The notes under the pieces were generated by a model. That model was given only the letters and a program-made list of their open reading frames with translations. It made no database searches and was not told the origin of the DNA. Shown in pieces: positions 50,145-61,982 of a stretch of 64,000 nt of DNA (positions are counted from its first letter, which is position 1; each line of letters opens with the position of its first letter). Origin of the DNA: Auriscalpium vulgare (taxonomy: Eukaryota > Basidiomycota > Agaricomycetes > Russulales > Auriscalpiaceae); assembly GCA_019915015.1 (NCBI GenBank), contig JAHBBC010000015.1:1178001-1242000 (forward strand). The letters run 5' to 3'. The position numbers were made by a program, and so were the translations under genes.

Positions 50145-50225
50145 TCCCTGACGATGACGACGACGACAAAGATGATGACGACGACGATGACCGACACCTG
50201 GGCCATGACCACGACGACAATGCTA
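50145..50225 (+). repeat. GAC/GAT-rich trinucleotide microsatellite
   Basis: A run of GACGAC/GATGAC triplets. A matching, shorter run is found at 56395-56425 in the second copy of the duplicated unit, so it predates the duplication. Confidence 0.7.
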
Positions 50226-50935
50226 ACGCCGTTGCAGGTTGTGACAATGATAGCACTTACCTTGGCCAGGAGTGGATATTGACACGTCACCCAGTTACGA
50301 CGACATATTGTCAACAGAGTAGCAGGCCATCCGTGTCCTTGCCTCACCCGCCACCTACGACGACATCGACCAATGGCTAAGACAACTTACAAGTGGTGTC
50401 CGCGCTTGGGAGGGACTCCAGTGCTAGCGACATCAATGGTCGGTGTGTACATTGCTCTCCATACTATGACACCCTCATGCTGACCGACGATGTGTCAGTG
50501 GACCAAGGCTGACTGACGATATGTCAGTAGACAAAGGCCAACCCGACGTAGTCCTGGGACGAGCTGGACCTCCAATTAGGCTCGTGCACGGCCCCTGCGC
50601 GCCACACTCTCGTCGTCGCCGAAATTGTGGCTCCTCACTCCTCCTACCCCTCCGTCATCGATCATCGTCAGTAACCGAGTCACCTGCGACGACGTTACAT
50701 TGGTGAGGAGGCGCACCATCGTCTGGGGAGCCGGTATCGAGTGCGAGGACGGCAGCGGACGGCCTACCGTGTACGTTGTGCACAGCCTGGTCGTGTTCAC
50801 GCCCCCGTGAGCGAGGCTGTGATGTGGTATACGCTGGGGGACGGACGTCCCATTAGTGTCTTGTGCGGAATTCTGCGCGTCCAGGAGACCCCAGATAAAG
50901 ATGGTAGGTCCGGGCCACCCCAGAGGGATAACGCT

Positions 50936-50943
50936 TATAAAAG
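50936..50943 (+). promoter_or_regulatory. TATA box of the first duplicated gene
   Basis: TATAAAAG about 115 bases before ATG 51053. The second copy has a weaker TATAAG at a similar distance (near 57138). Confidence 0.5.
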
Positions 50944-51052
50944 TCACTCCCACGCGCCTCGCCGCAGCTCTGTCTCTTCCTTTCCTCCCCTCCCTCTCCC
51001 TCCCAAACCAATCTCCAAGTCTCAAGTTTCCGTCCCGTCAACTGCTCTGAAC

Positions 51053-51887
51053 ATGATCAATGCCATAGACCTCTTTGGTGTTATCGTCTCCGCTGTCGGC
51101 ATCGTCCTGATGGCCTTCAGTGCCAAGGCTCTTCTGCCATCGGCCCAACTGGTGGAGACGGAGAAGATCCTGGGTGACACCAAGACCCATCTCTCTCTTT
51201 TACAGGAGCCAGGGCTCGTCCTCCCGGCGAACCGACTGTTCACTCGCTACAACGAGTGCGTATCTTTCCTATCCTTCAGTTCTGCACCGATCACTGATGT
51301 TACCGTTCCATTTGCTCGCCATCGCCACAGGTTGGAACAACAATTCTTCCGTCTGCGGTACAGGAGCAACCTGGCATTTGGTGTCGCTGCGCAGATCCGC
51401 GCAGCCGTCTTTGGCGGCCTCACCTTTTACATCAGCGAGCTCTACTGGCAGATCAGTGCTCTGGATAGTGATATATTAGTGCGTATCGATCGTGTTTCCT
51501 AGCACGATTGCTTCCTCATGCCTGATCAACAGATCGTGGTGCAGTCTGTGCCCACTTGGACTGCCATGGCCGATCCCAACGCCAACGCCAACGCGTCCGT
51601 CATACGCGCTGTCTCCGTGATTGGAGACGACGGTACGTTCCCTGTATCTGCTGTCGCTCCTCCTGTCTAAACGGCCTTGTAGTTCAATTCGTCCCCGCGG
51701 GCGAGGGCGATATCGCCGAGCTCCGTGCGTTGTCCCAGTTATCTTCAAGATTGCGCTATCTGACTCTCATGATGCAGCCATTGGGGATTTCGACCCGAGC
51801 TTCGTAGGGCCCACCATCGTGTTGGGGGCTGGGGAGGCCCTTTCCTCTGGCGGCGTCGCCGTCGAGGAGGACAATGTCGTCGTCTGA
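51053..51887 (+). CDS. Membrane/helical protein of unknown function (copy C1)
   Basis: Five exons give about 200 residues. A hydrophobic N-terminal segment (IDLFGVIVSAVGIVLMAFSA) is followed by helical sequence (LVETEKILGDTKTHLSLLQE), then TRYNELEQQFFRLRYRSNLA and RAAVFGGLTFYISELYWQIS, a spacer with a short N-A repeat (DPNANANAS), and a C-terminal part VQFVPAGEGDIAEL then TIVLGAGEALSSGG. Splice sites and exon phases are the same in the paralogue at 57273, which supports both models. I do not recognise the family. The layout (one hydrophobic helix, then long amphipathic helices) could be a membrane-associated effector or a structural protein; no function is claimed. Confidence 0.65.
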
Positions 51888-52200
51888 TCGATGACAGTTT
51901 GTAAGTGGGCACTGCCACACACATGACCTTTACTAAATTCCTGCCATGCGCACAGGATGTCCATTGCTCTGTTCTCTGTCGTTGATGTTATCTGCTTTCT
52001 GTACTTATAAAGTATCTGTGCTGCTTCTTGTTGTTCGTCTATCTCCGATCCTACTATACCCCTCACTCCCGAACGAGGGCCTATGCCCGTGTGTTGTGCT
52101 GACGCTTGCGCTGTTGTACCGTACACATACTACGTATTCGCTATCGGGTCGGGTGTGGCCATTGACTATGATAGAGGAACCCCATAGGATAGAGTCACGG

Positions 52201-53602
52201 AGAAAATATGCATGTATAAAGGATGATCTGCCGTCTTACTGTTTGTGTTGCATTTGAACAAACTCTCTGCTCCCCAAATGCTTGCAGTCTGCCTCTGGCT
52301 CCCCTCGCGTCTGAATCGCCGTCTGCGCCTCTTTGTGCTTCCAGCAAATTCAACGGGTTCCTCAGCTTGTTTAGGGGCCCGGGGCGGTACGAACGGTCCA
52401 GTCTAGCTGTCAGTTGATATTTCCAGGGGCGAATAGGCCTCAGACGCACGCACGCGTTCGGTTTGAACATTTTCATACGGTGCGTAGGCGAGGACCGCAG
52501 GACGGCTCGATCGAACCTACCTACCATATCGGGACGATGCGCGTACTATGTCGCAGATCGCAGGGGCAGATTTAGAGCAGTTTATTTGACTCCGAGACAT
52601 ACGTCCGCAAAAGCCGAGATGCAGCTCCATTTGTTCCTCGAGCGTCAGGCATTGCGTTCTCAGGCAGCGGAGACCAGGAAGAATGAAGGACCGAAATGTG
52701 AGTCGGTCTGACTCGCTTGAGGCAAATGTGCCACATCGTGACCCACAGCGCGGGACCCCAGGGTGGGGTTAGGGGTCCATGAATTCATGCCAAACTCTAG
52801 TCTCTAGCCCTCTCATCATCATCAGCGACTTCAGTCTGCCCACGGGAATCTACTCCAACATCTTATGGCTATGTAAGTACATACGCATTCCTAGAGGCAT
52901 GATGTAATCCGGCTCGGCCTTCTTCCTATGAACTGGCACTGAACACCGAGTCGTGACGCGGCGCGGCCTGGTCTCTTGGGATGATGTCCACGTACGTCTT
53001 ACTATCCTTGCTATTCAGGTGGAAATGATGGAGTCGGTGACCCTTTTTTAGACTCCTAATGGGCCAGTTGAATCGTGCCGACCCCGTGCAGTTCTCCGGG
53101 CCCCACGCGAGGGCGAGGACGCATCGTCACTATGCTCCGTTGTCGCTCACGACTAGGGACAATTCTGGTGTGTACTTCTCGAGTCAATCTTCTTGCAGGT
53201 CTAATCGCGTGGCAGGTACATCCTTCTGACCCATGCTGCAGCTCATGACCAAGTCTCAAGTCGTCTTTGATTTGCTATATCCTTGCTCCACACCGTTTCC
53301 CTACGCCATTCACGCTCCACGCCACCGCGCTAGATGAAACATCTACGAAGAGGCTCAAGTTACACGCACTCCATGTGGAGTGCGCAAGTAGCTGTGCGTG
53401 TCGCCCGTGCCGGTACCTCAGAGAATAGAGCCCAAGTTCGGGAAGAAATGGGAAGCTCAAGCCGAAGAAAGCCCCGTCGGGCCAGGCGAAGCTGCCGCAC
53501 AACAGAGGGCGAGGTCATCGGCGGGTTGGCATCATGACACACCTCGGTGCGGGGTCTTGAAACGAAGTTGGGCTCCGTCATTACTGTACGTATCCTTTCA
53601 AT
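52201..53602. other. Intergenic between duplicated units, no gene seen
   Basis: Short ORFs on both strands with no motif or splice support. It is partly pyrimidine-rich. No transposon ends were found by eye. Confidence 0.4.
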
Positions 53603-54230
53603 TTATGCTTTAGTGAATTGCACAGGAGAAGGGAAACCCCAGTGTACTTCCGGTGTACAGGTGCCGTTGTAGGGCATCATCGAATATACATCCTCGCTCC
53701 AGGGGATCGAGGGACAAGAGGCGGCGCACTTGATGTCTTCCGTGCAGATCTCACCCACCACGAACCTCCTCAGCCACTCCTTCATCTCCTTTTTGCTCCA
53801 TCCGATAGGGTCCTGTCCGTACCCAACACACAGGCGCCGCAGCCTCGCCTCCGCTGCAAGTATCGACACCCACAGACCGAGGAGCTCGCGCACAACCAAC
53901 CCGGGATCGCACTCACATCTTATTGCGAACAAGTTGGATGTGCTATCGGGCAAGTCTCCGGGGCGCCAAGAGGTGCAGCAGGGCTTGGGCGCAACGAATT
54001 CGAGCCATTCACGATCTGAACCACCCTTGTTGTTAAGCTGTCTGGTGAACACGCCATCCTGACAAATTCGCTCGAACGCCTTCCAATGAAGAGGCACTAA
54101 GGAGGTGCATTGAATACCGCCACTCAGACAGCGCTGCATCATGGGCACTCTTTGCACGGGCCCGATGCCGTAGCACCTCGCGGAGAGGTTCTTCTTTGAT
54201 GACGTCAAGACTGTCGCTCATGTTGAACAT
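53603..54230 (-). CDS. Hypothetical Cys-containing protein with a very short intron
   Basis: The start MFNMSDSLDVIKEEPLREVL leads into a helical exon (SLEGVRANLSGW). A 37-base GT-AG intron (54052-54016), with a CTTAAC branch point, brings the frame to REWLEFVAPKPCCTSWRPGD. The second exon continues with ATTRC-spaced cysteines (IRCECDPG, RRLCVGYGQD, CTEDIKCAASCPSIPW) and ends VQFTKA; about 195 residues in all. The helical middle (LVVRELLGLWVSILAAEARL) is well formed. I do not know the family. If the intron is not real, the gene has a frameshift there. It lies in the gap between the two copies of the duplicated unit and has no paralogue in the window. Confidence 0.5.
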
Positions 54231-54913
54231 TCGCGACTGCTAGTAGAAACGCGAAAGGTCGACCCGGAGGAGCAGGCTGCAGCATGGTAGAGTCACGTGC
54301 CGCTTTGACTCCGGTTCAGCGCCGCCGCGCGGCGCGCGCAACCTGCAAACCCACATCGACCTACACGCCCAGCTCACTGCCGTGACCACCCTCTCTGTAA
54401 CGCTGCCCGTCAATGCATTCTGTCGTCGCCTGAGTGCAATCAAGGCGCTTTCTCGCAAACCGCTGTTGACAGTCACAAATGGTCAACTGGCATACGCGCG
54501 ATGATTGCCCAGCATCTCGGCCGACTGATACCGCCGCCATTGTGTTCACCCAGCGTTCCGAGTTAGATGCTGCTCAATCTGCGGTGACGGACGATAACGA
54601 CAAGTCTGCTCGGAGGCTGGGCGCTACGATCATCCAATATCGCCGCCGCCACCTTCGACTTTTTCCGTACTCCCTCAACGACGAGCGCCGGTGTTTGGTA
54701 AGTCGTCTTGCATCTCGTCGTCCATACTTACACTCCTGACGGCGCGCGTCCAGACAACCTCGCGCATAGCCACTCCACACTGTCGAGGCGCTCACGAATG
54801 GGTTTCACGGCACGGCATGAAGACCCTCATATCGCCCTCAACGCGATGCCACTCAGTATCCCAGCTGTCCCTGTATGCGCATCAAGGCGTTGGACGGCCG
54901 GCGATCCTTATAA

Positions 54914-54956
54914 CAGAACGAATATCTTCTGTGCCAAGGTCAGCCACGGAGACTAC
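54914..54956 (+). repeat. 43-bp dispersed repeat, copy 2
   Basis: Matches 29561-29603 with one mismatch. It lies inside the second duplicated unit; I did not find it at the matching place in the first. Confidence 0.75.
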
Positions 54957-57272
54957 CGGCGATCCAGGTACGTCGCACAGATACCTCCTTTCCGCCTGCT
55001 GCCTGACAGAGACCATGTATGCCGGCAGAAATGCATGGGCACGTGTTACCCTGGCTGCTACAATACGTTGCGTCACTCTTGCTCAGTAAGGAGAAACATA
55101 GAAGGTGAGTTGTGATTCTCGCTTTCGTGACCATCGCTATCCAACAATCGCTGTCCTGTTATGGTGAAACTGAAGGCTTCTGCGCCACGAATGGCGACCC
55201 TGAGTTCCTGGCCGTTCCTCGTATGTGACCTGGGCGCAACATTCATCCATGGGTGAGCATTGGGTGAGCACATTGCGAAGCGTTCGCTTCAGTCATAGTC
55301 ATCCAGATTCAAAGCTGTTCTTTTGCATCTTGTTCAGGGTTGTTGATATCGCTCCTCCTCGATGGCGGTGAGGCTCCTTGAGGCTCCTGTGAAGTATCCG
55401 ACCCTTCCATATCACGGAAGCAAACATGATCCATTTTCCAGCGATGGCGGTCATCTGTTACCCGAATACGTGATGCCGGGAGCCATAGGACACGCCCAGT
55501 TGTGTAAGTGCCCACTCCATCGGTACCTGGAGATGCCGCTTATTGACATTCCCTTGTTGCCATCTTCCAACATATTTTACGAGATCCTACGTAGGTCAAG
55601 TGCTACACCGCGACAGATGCGAGCGCACTCCCAAGGTTGCCTTGTTGTTCATAGTTCAGTGAACTGTGGCTCAAAGGCCACGAGTGCCGGCAACTTCCGC
55701 TCGACCTACGCCCTAGATTTTGAGGTACGAAACCTCCTCCATCAAACTTAATTCTCAATGTGAGAGACTAATAATGGAATTAGCCCTAGGAGTCTGTCCA
55801 GACCTGCATTGCTGGAATGTGCGTCCGAGTTCTCATGTCCGCGAAGTTGGCTCATGGTAACGCTCACTTCAGATTTGAATCAAGTCAACCGGATTTGACA
55901 GTGGTGTCGAGGCTCTGGAAGGGTAGGCCCGGTGCTCATAACCCCCACCAGCGCATGAAGATTCCGGTTGGAACCCCCAGGACTCCGTTGTTCCTCGCTA
56001 CCCTCTCCATCGACGAAATGCTGTCCCTCGTCCAGCCCCCGGGTATGTTAGACCCTTCGTCTATCCCACATTGTTCTCTACCTTTAGGAAAATATTGTCC
56101 TCTCCAAGCCTTTATACATTGATTTTCCTCCCACTCGTCGCGGTAAGGCGTTAGCTGAGAGTCCATGTGAGAGCGTTCAGGCGGGTATTTCTTTGAGGTT
56201 TTATGACGACGACGGTCGGCGGCGGTCGCTTCAGCTAACATGTGAGGCCGCGACTGACTGTGTATGCAGCAGGATGCCGTCAAGCTAGCGGTGCTTCTCA
56301 AGGTGTGTAGGCCAGCTCGTCAGATTCAGTGTCATTAATGGTCAGGTTCCCTCCAGCTCGATACATAGGGCAACGGCTCCTACCGTGATGCCACGACGAT
56401 GACGACGATGACAAGAACGACCATCAGCACTGCCTCTCGACGCCGATGACGACGGCGAGCAATACCCCACCTTGGCCTTGGCCCCGACGACGACCGCACA
56501 TTGTAGTGGCGGCGGGGGCCGGCGGAATATGCTTTAGTTTCTTCGATGATGCATACCACCAGTCACGACTGCAGGTTGTGTGCGAGGAGCTAGTTGGTGT
56601 GGTCACCCATGATGATGAAGACGGTCGGTATCCGACCCCCGAGTAGTAGGGCGGCTTTCGATTGGAGAGTTCGGCTGTTTAGGGCAGCGACATTATGCGG
56701 GAACGGTGCGTCGAAGGTTCCACATACTGCATGACTCTGATGCTGATCGGTGGTCTAAGACATGTTCAGTGTAGGTGGACGAAGACTTGGAACAATGTTC
56801 ACCTGGTCGGAGCTCGCGCGCCGTCCTATCGTCCTCCCGTCCCAACACGGCGGCTAGGAACGCACACCCGCTCCTCCTGTCCACCACCATCGATTGTTGT
56901 TAACTCCAGGAGTTGACCAGGATGACGATGCATCGGCGAGACGTGGACCATTGTCTGGGGCGCCGGTGTCGAGTGCCGAAGTCGTCAAGAGCACAAGGTC
57001 CGCTGTGCACAGCCTATACAAGCCGGTGGGCAAGGCTGTGAAGTCGCGGTGAATGTACGTTGGTGGATGGTTGTTCCTGCTGGACCATTCTGGCTTTCTG
57101 GATGTCGGCAACTCCCAAATTAGGGTGAGTATTCATTATAAGATAGGATTTGCGGACAGAGGCGCAATATAAGCATTGCTCCCACGCCGGTACGTGAATG
57201 GGCAGACACTGCTTCACTCTTTAACTCCAACCCCTTTCCCAACGTACCTCTTCATCTTTCGCTTATCCCTCA

Positions 57273-58134
57273 ATGACGAACAGCATAGATATTATCGGAC
57301 TCGTGCTCACCGTGCTGGGTATTCTAAGCATGGCGGCCCATGTCCAGGGTCTCCTCCCGGCAGCGAAGATCGTCATCTTGTCCCAGACTCTAGCTCTCAC
57401 CAAATCGCTCCTCTCGCTCGTAGAAGAGTTCGGCATCGCGACCAACCCGGACGAGTACATAGATCGATACAATGAGTGCGTTCTTTTCCTCCGTACGCGT
57501 CCCTCTGCGCCGATCGCTGATGTCGCCGTTGTACCTTTCTGCCATCGTCACAGGGCGGAGCTGCAGTTCTTCCGCCTCCGTATCCAGGCCAACGAAGCAC
57601 ATGGCTTCTTTGCCCAGGTCCGCGCAGCGATCATCGACCGCTTGGCCTGGAAGCTCGAGGACTTGCATCGGAACATCGACGCCGTGCGCCGTGACATCGA
57701 GGTGCGTCCCGATCGTAGATTGAAACCCGATCGTGGCTTCACATCGATCGACAGATGGCTCTCGACAGCTTGTACCTCAGCAACAACGTCGCCGATGAGA
57801 ACGAGGCCGCGATGAGCCTACGCCCCGGCACCGCAGATGTCAGGGATGGTACGTTCCCGCCGCCGCCCCCTCGTATGACATCCCGTCTCAAAGACCGTCG
57901 TCAATGTAGTCGAGATCTCCCCCAGCGAGGAGGGCGACATCACCGAACTTTGTACGGTTGTTCCAGCCGTCTTTCGACTCCCACTATCTGACTCGTGCTA
58001 CAGCTGTCGGGGAGTTCGAGGCCCGCTTTGGTGCTGGTCCCATGCTCATGTTGGGCGTTGGAGAGATCATTCTCTCCACTGGAGGCAACGCTGGCGCTGC
58101 TGCTGCCTCCCCTGAAGATGAAAGTGAGGTCTGA
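57273..58134 (+). CDS. Membrane/helical protein of unknown function (copy C2)
   Basis: Paralogue of the gene at 51053 with the same exon layout. It starts MTNSIDIIGLVLTVLGILSM, followed by LSQTLALTKSLLSLVEEFGI, DRYNE joined across an intron to AELQFFRLRIQANEAHGFFA, and RAAIIDRLAWKLEDLHRNID. The C-terminal part (VGEFEARFGAGPMLMLGVGE, ILSTGGNAG) matches that of C1. Several introns end in the same sequence context as in C1. Residue identity is low to moderate, so the duplication is old, but both reading frames remain open. This argues for selection on both copies. Confidence 0.65.
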
Positions 58135-58350
58135 TCAATTGCACGTAGGTGGTGCACTGCCTCCAACATAACCTCGAAGTAACTTACCAAGTGCGCACAG
58201 ACCTCCTGGGGACCTTTTCTTTTGCTTCGTCACGATGTTGTTGTTTATGTTATCGCAATGTTATGGAATGTTTTGTGTTCTGTTTTGATCATCGGCCCTC
58301 ATTCCCTTCCTCCCTTCCAGCCCCTTCCCCCTAACCCCCTCCACCTTCCC

Positions 58351-59070
58351 CCAGCTGTCCCAAGCCCGTACGCTACTCTGTCCCTGTGTTGCTAATATCT
58401 GTGCACATACCCTCTTGTAATGTCCACATGCTACATGCTACATACCACACATCCGCCATTTGGTTAGGTACAACACTGACTGTAACGATAGAGAGCGTTC
58501 CGGCTGTAGAAATACAGTTCTTGACAAAGATTTTTGATTGGAAAGGTCTTGGGAACGTGCTGCCTTCGAACAAATGAGTATTCCGATGCACTGCGGGGGC
58601 TGTTAGGGCCTCATCTTATCGTTGGCAATGCTCAGCAGCTCGACGATACACAGCGTCCCCTCTGCCGGTCAAGCACCCACGGGCGCACGGACTTCAGACG
58701 CCAGCTTGTGCGGTTCGTTGCAATCTAGTAACGTATTTTCCGGCGAGGCCACAAGGATGGCTCGAACATACTTAGCTCCATATCGGGATGTGGAGATGCT
58801 TACCTCCGAAACATCCGCGATGCGGCACCGTGTCATGGTCCGACTCGCAATGAGGCAATTGAGTTCTGACGCGCTGAGTCGCGAGTCGGTACCGGGTGAC
58901 TCGCTCATTCACTTGCGATGTTGGTTCGCGGCGAGCAACGCTCACTAGGCATGGAAATTGAATTTGGGTGAGTGGGTATACATCGTCCTCTCGCCGCGCG
59001 ACGTCGACGTCCCCAGCGACACTCTGAGCACGGATTCAGGAAACAGTGCCTAGGGGGTCAATCAAGGGTG
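58351..59070. other. Intergenic, no gene seen
   Basis: Short ORFs only. The stretch lies between gene C2 and the 3' end of the AAA ATPase gene. Confidence 0.4.
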
Positions 59071-61354
59071 TTAGAGCATGAGCCTGCGAAGTTTGGAAAC
59101 GGCTACTCTGCCTTTTTGCTTGGCAATGCGCCAGTCGTGCAGCACGCCGAGCACGACGTTGATATCCCCGATCGTGATCTGCGGCGAGCCGTTCGCGCGC
59201 GAGATTGTCTGCGCACTGCTGAACGCATTCTTGATCTATCTCATTATCAGCAAAGTCTTCTGCATGTCAAAGCCGGAAAGGGCATACCTGACGACCGTTG
59301 ATGGGATGCTCGGCGACGGCGACGAGGTCTGATTCGTCGACTTTGAGGGAAGCCTTCTTGAAGAACATCGCCCAGATTTCCTTGCGCGCGTGAACGCTGA
59401 GCTCGGGGTAGGCCACCGAGAAATGGATGCGGCCTACGCAGCGGCGTCAGTAGAACGTCGAGAAAGCGAAACACATATAAACGCACTTTCGAAGGCATGA
59501 TCACATTCATTGACCATGTTCGTCGTGAGGATCATGATGCCCTGGTAGTATTCCAGCTGGCGGAGGAAAATGGACACGAGGGCGTTGCGGTTCACGTCGG
59601 TAGCATTGCGCTTCTGCAGGAACACCTCCGCCTCGTCGAGCAGTAGCACCGCATTCCACATCTGCGCGAGCTCGAGCGCGCGCAGCAGGCACGACTCGAC
59701 GGTGACTGGATCCGTGCCAAGCTCGCCCGCGCTCACCGCGTACAGCGGCCTGTGTGTGACCTCTGCAACCGCTTCTGCGGTGAGCGTCTTGCCGCTCCCG
59801 GGTGGGCCTGCGAGCAGACCGATGAGCCCCTGGCCCTTGCCTTTGATGATGTCGTCGAATCCAGAGCCCTCCTGCGAGGCGTGCTGCCGCACGAGGCTGC
59901 GGATGAGCGACTTCTGCTTGTCCCCCAGCACGAGCGCGTCGAACGCGCCGTCGTTCCAGCTGACGTCCCTCACGCGCGACATGGCGAAGCCACCTGCGGG
60001 ATAAGATGTGTCACACATGCGTACACGGACGTCGAGCTATACGCACCCCATGTTTTGCGGTCAAAGGCAAAGCCAAGGAGGATCGGCGAGCAGATGGCAT
60101 ACTGGTCATCTGTGAGATTGATGGTCCGTATCAGCCGGCGGACTGGAGGATTGTAGGTGCTATCTGGTTCATAGCGACGGAATGCCAAAGGACTGATCAT
60201 GACATGCCCGGAAGTCTGCGACACAAATTAGTCTACTGTGACTACGCATCTGTAGGCTACGCACGTAGAACGACTCAATTTCTTTCGGCTTGTCGGGCTG
60301 AAAAGGGTCCTCGCGTCCGGGTCGGTTTCTCATGGCCCTTCCACTAATCTCGTGGTAGCTGTGTGGCGTCATCTGCACATACTTCTTCCCCAGCTCGACC
60401 GCACTGTTGTAGATCCCGTCATTATCTTCATGGTACTTGAGCGGAAAGGTGGGGAGCTCCGTGATTGCGCGCGCGCCCGTGAATTCGTCGATCTCGATGG
60501 CCTCCTGCGAAAGGCCAAAGGACTTTCCGTCGTTGTGTATGACATCGCAGACGACATTGAGGTACCGTGAGCGGTCTTCGCGCACCAAGTACGTTGCGCT
60601 CCGTACGATGAGAACACGGTTCTGCTCTGTCGGGACGTGAAAATGGAAGACGAGCTGGTTTGGCTTGAAGAGAAGCTCTAAGTGATCGTATGTGATCATA
60701 CCCTGCGACGTTAGCTTCTTGAAGTCTTGGAATCGGTGACCCTGGTCCTCCTCGAAGAGGAGGATAGCGGCCAAGATATCGCGAATCAAGTCATCGTCTT
60801 GCTCCACCTTCGCCCGCTCTTTGGTCAGCCTCTCACGGAGCCCCTCATACGAATGGAACAGGAGTTCGGGTGTGGCCTGTCCGCACAGAAACGCCGTCTC
60901 AGACTCCAAAGGAATGACAGGAAGAAGCACGTGATGTCGTACCTCTGGTTCTTCCCGGTTCAGTTCCAAGCCCTCAACGCCTTCATTGACCTCGACCAAC
61001 ACGTCGCGCAGTCGCGTGCTCTTTATTTTGATCGCGGTGCGCGCGTATCGGCCACGATCATCGATGAGGCGCACCACGACTAGCGCCAACTTATGCTTGC
61101 GGGCTTTGATTTCCTTCGGTTTGCTTGATTTCCGATACGAATACGATGAGATACGGCTAGATGCTTCCAAATGAGCACAAGGAGTGAGGCTGATTGTGGA
61201 TGGTGCTCACGTATCATAACTGGAGAGCAGCGAACGTCAGTAGAGACTACTACTAGAGAGCCGACTATGATGATGATGACTCATACTAGTAGTCGTAGCG
61301 CCCTATACGACTCTTGACAGGATCTTCGAGGGCTTTTTTCTCTGCGTCAGACAT
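59071..61354 (-). CDS. AAA+ ATPase of the fungal DUF7025-type family
   Basis: The protein is about 640 residues. The start at 61354 (MSDAEKKALEDPVKSRIGRY) joins through an intron of about 90 bases to LTPCAHLEASSRISSYSYRK; this first join is less certain. The N-terminal half is a domain found ahead of AAA modules in many fungal proteins, with VPTEQNRVLIVRSATYLV and LPTFPLKYHED. The C-terminal half is one AAA module: Walker A GPPGSGKTLTAEAVAE, Walker B AVLLLDEAEVFLQKR, sensor 1 IMILTTNM, arginine finger region HAFESRIHFSVAYP and a lid. It ends KLRRLML. Such proteins remodel other proteins with ATP; partners are unknown. It lies head to head with the STAND gene. A short ATG/GAT triplet run (61268-61280) lies in its first intron. 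Confidence 0.8.
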
Positions 61355-61982
61355 GTGGGTTGTAGAGAGGAGGCTGAAGGGATAGAGTCCAAGGGCACTT
61401 CAGAAGTTTCAAGTACTTCGATAGTCTAGTGCCGAGCGAGGTCGAGAGTCGTGGAAGTCCCGGAATTGCTCGTAAATGCGGCCGTCGTCGCAGTTTTGAG
61501 TTCCCCATTTTCCACAGCGCTACTCGGGCGGCTGAGTGTTGGCTATGTGACGGGTTCACTGCAGGCGGCACATAACCCCGCCTTTGACGGGGCTGTGCGT
61601 CAGTGTGCGTCGGGCCAGTGGATAGGCGCCACGGTTGCCACCGCGTTCAATGCCGCTTTCAATTTCCGGCAGTGCCAGCTATGACTCGACTCCTGGCGCT
61701 CTGCATCACCATAACCGTTCCCTTTTGCGTGTATGTGGTTTCCACAATTCTTCTTCTTGGGGAACGGAGTTGATGACACTCACCGCGTTGCTGCGGCGCC
61801 AGTGCACACCGCGTTGATCCATATCCTGTCCCCGAAGATGTCTGACAAGCAGTGGTCGCCCCCTGCTTCTCCTCCGACTCTGTTCCGACCGCAGCACGGA
61901 TCTAGCGACGAGTCGCCTTGCATACTTGCGACAAGCAACACACCTTCCTCAGGCTCGCCCACTCCCCCACTGCCATAGGATT
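61355..61982. other. Shared upstream region of two divergent genes
   Basis: About 630 bases between the AAA ATPase and STAND starts. A small ORF (61451-61684) has an alanine-rich composition but no ATG of its own and no motif. I regard the stretch as a bidirectional promoter region. Confidence 0.45.

Larger units (their letters stand above)
48090..52200 (+). repeat. Segmental duplication, copy 1
   Basis: This unit matches 54480-58350 in the same order and orientation, with strong divergence. Anchors are GGGTTTCACGGCAC (48386 / 54800), CAGCTGTCC-TTGTATGCG (48466 / 54861), CGAATTGCTGTCC...GGGTATGTT (49695 / 56013), a GAC-rich microsatellite (50150 / 56395), CGAGTGC...TGTGCACAGCCT (50736 / 56970) and the paralogous genes 51053 / 57273. 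Between anchors, the ORFs at 48.1-50.5 kb are broken and I cannot assemble a gene from them. Confidence 0.65.
54480..58350 (+). repeat. Segmental duplication, copy 2
   Basis: Second copy of the unit at 48090-52200. Upstream of gene C2 it holds ORF pieces with plausible splice donors (an exon starting MVNWHTRDDCPASRPTDTAA at 54479; a piece near 55362; a piece with SIDEMLSL near 56010). I could not join them into one gene. They may be a decayed gene whose counterpart in copy 1 is also broken. Confidence 0.6.

Noticed and set aside
50145..50225. Possible CRISPR-like or coding Asp repeat
   Set aside because: A simple GAC/GAT microsatellite without spacers; a paralogous copy in the duplicated unit shows the same low-complexity drift.
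61451..61684. Alanine-rich 77-codon ORF between the AAA and STAND genes
   Set aside because: It has no ATG of its own, no splice support and lies where a bidirectional promoter is expected.
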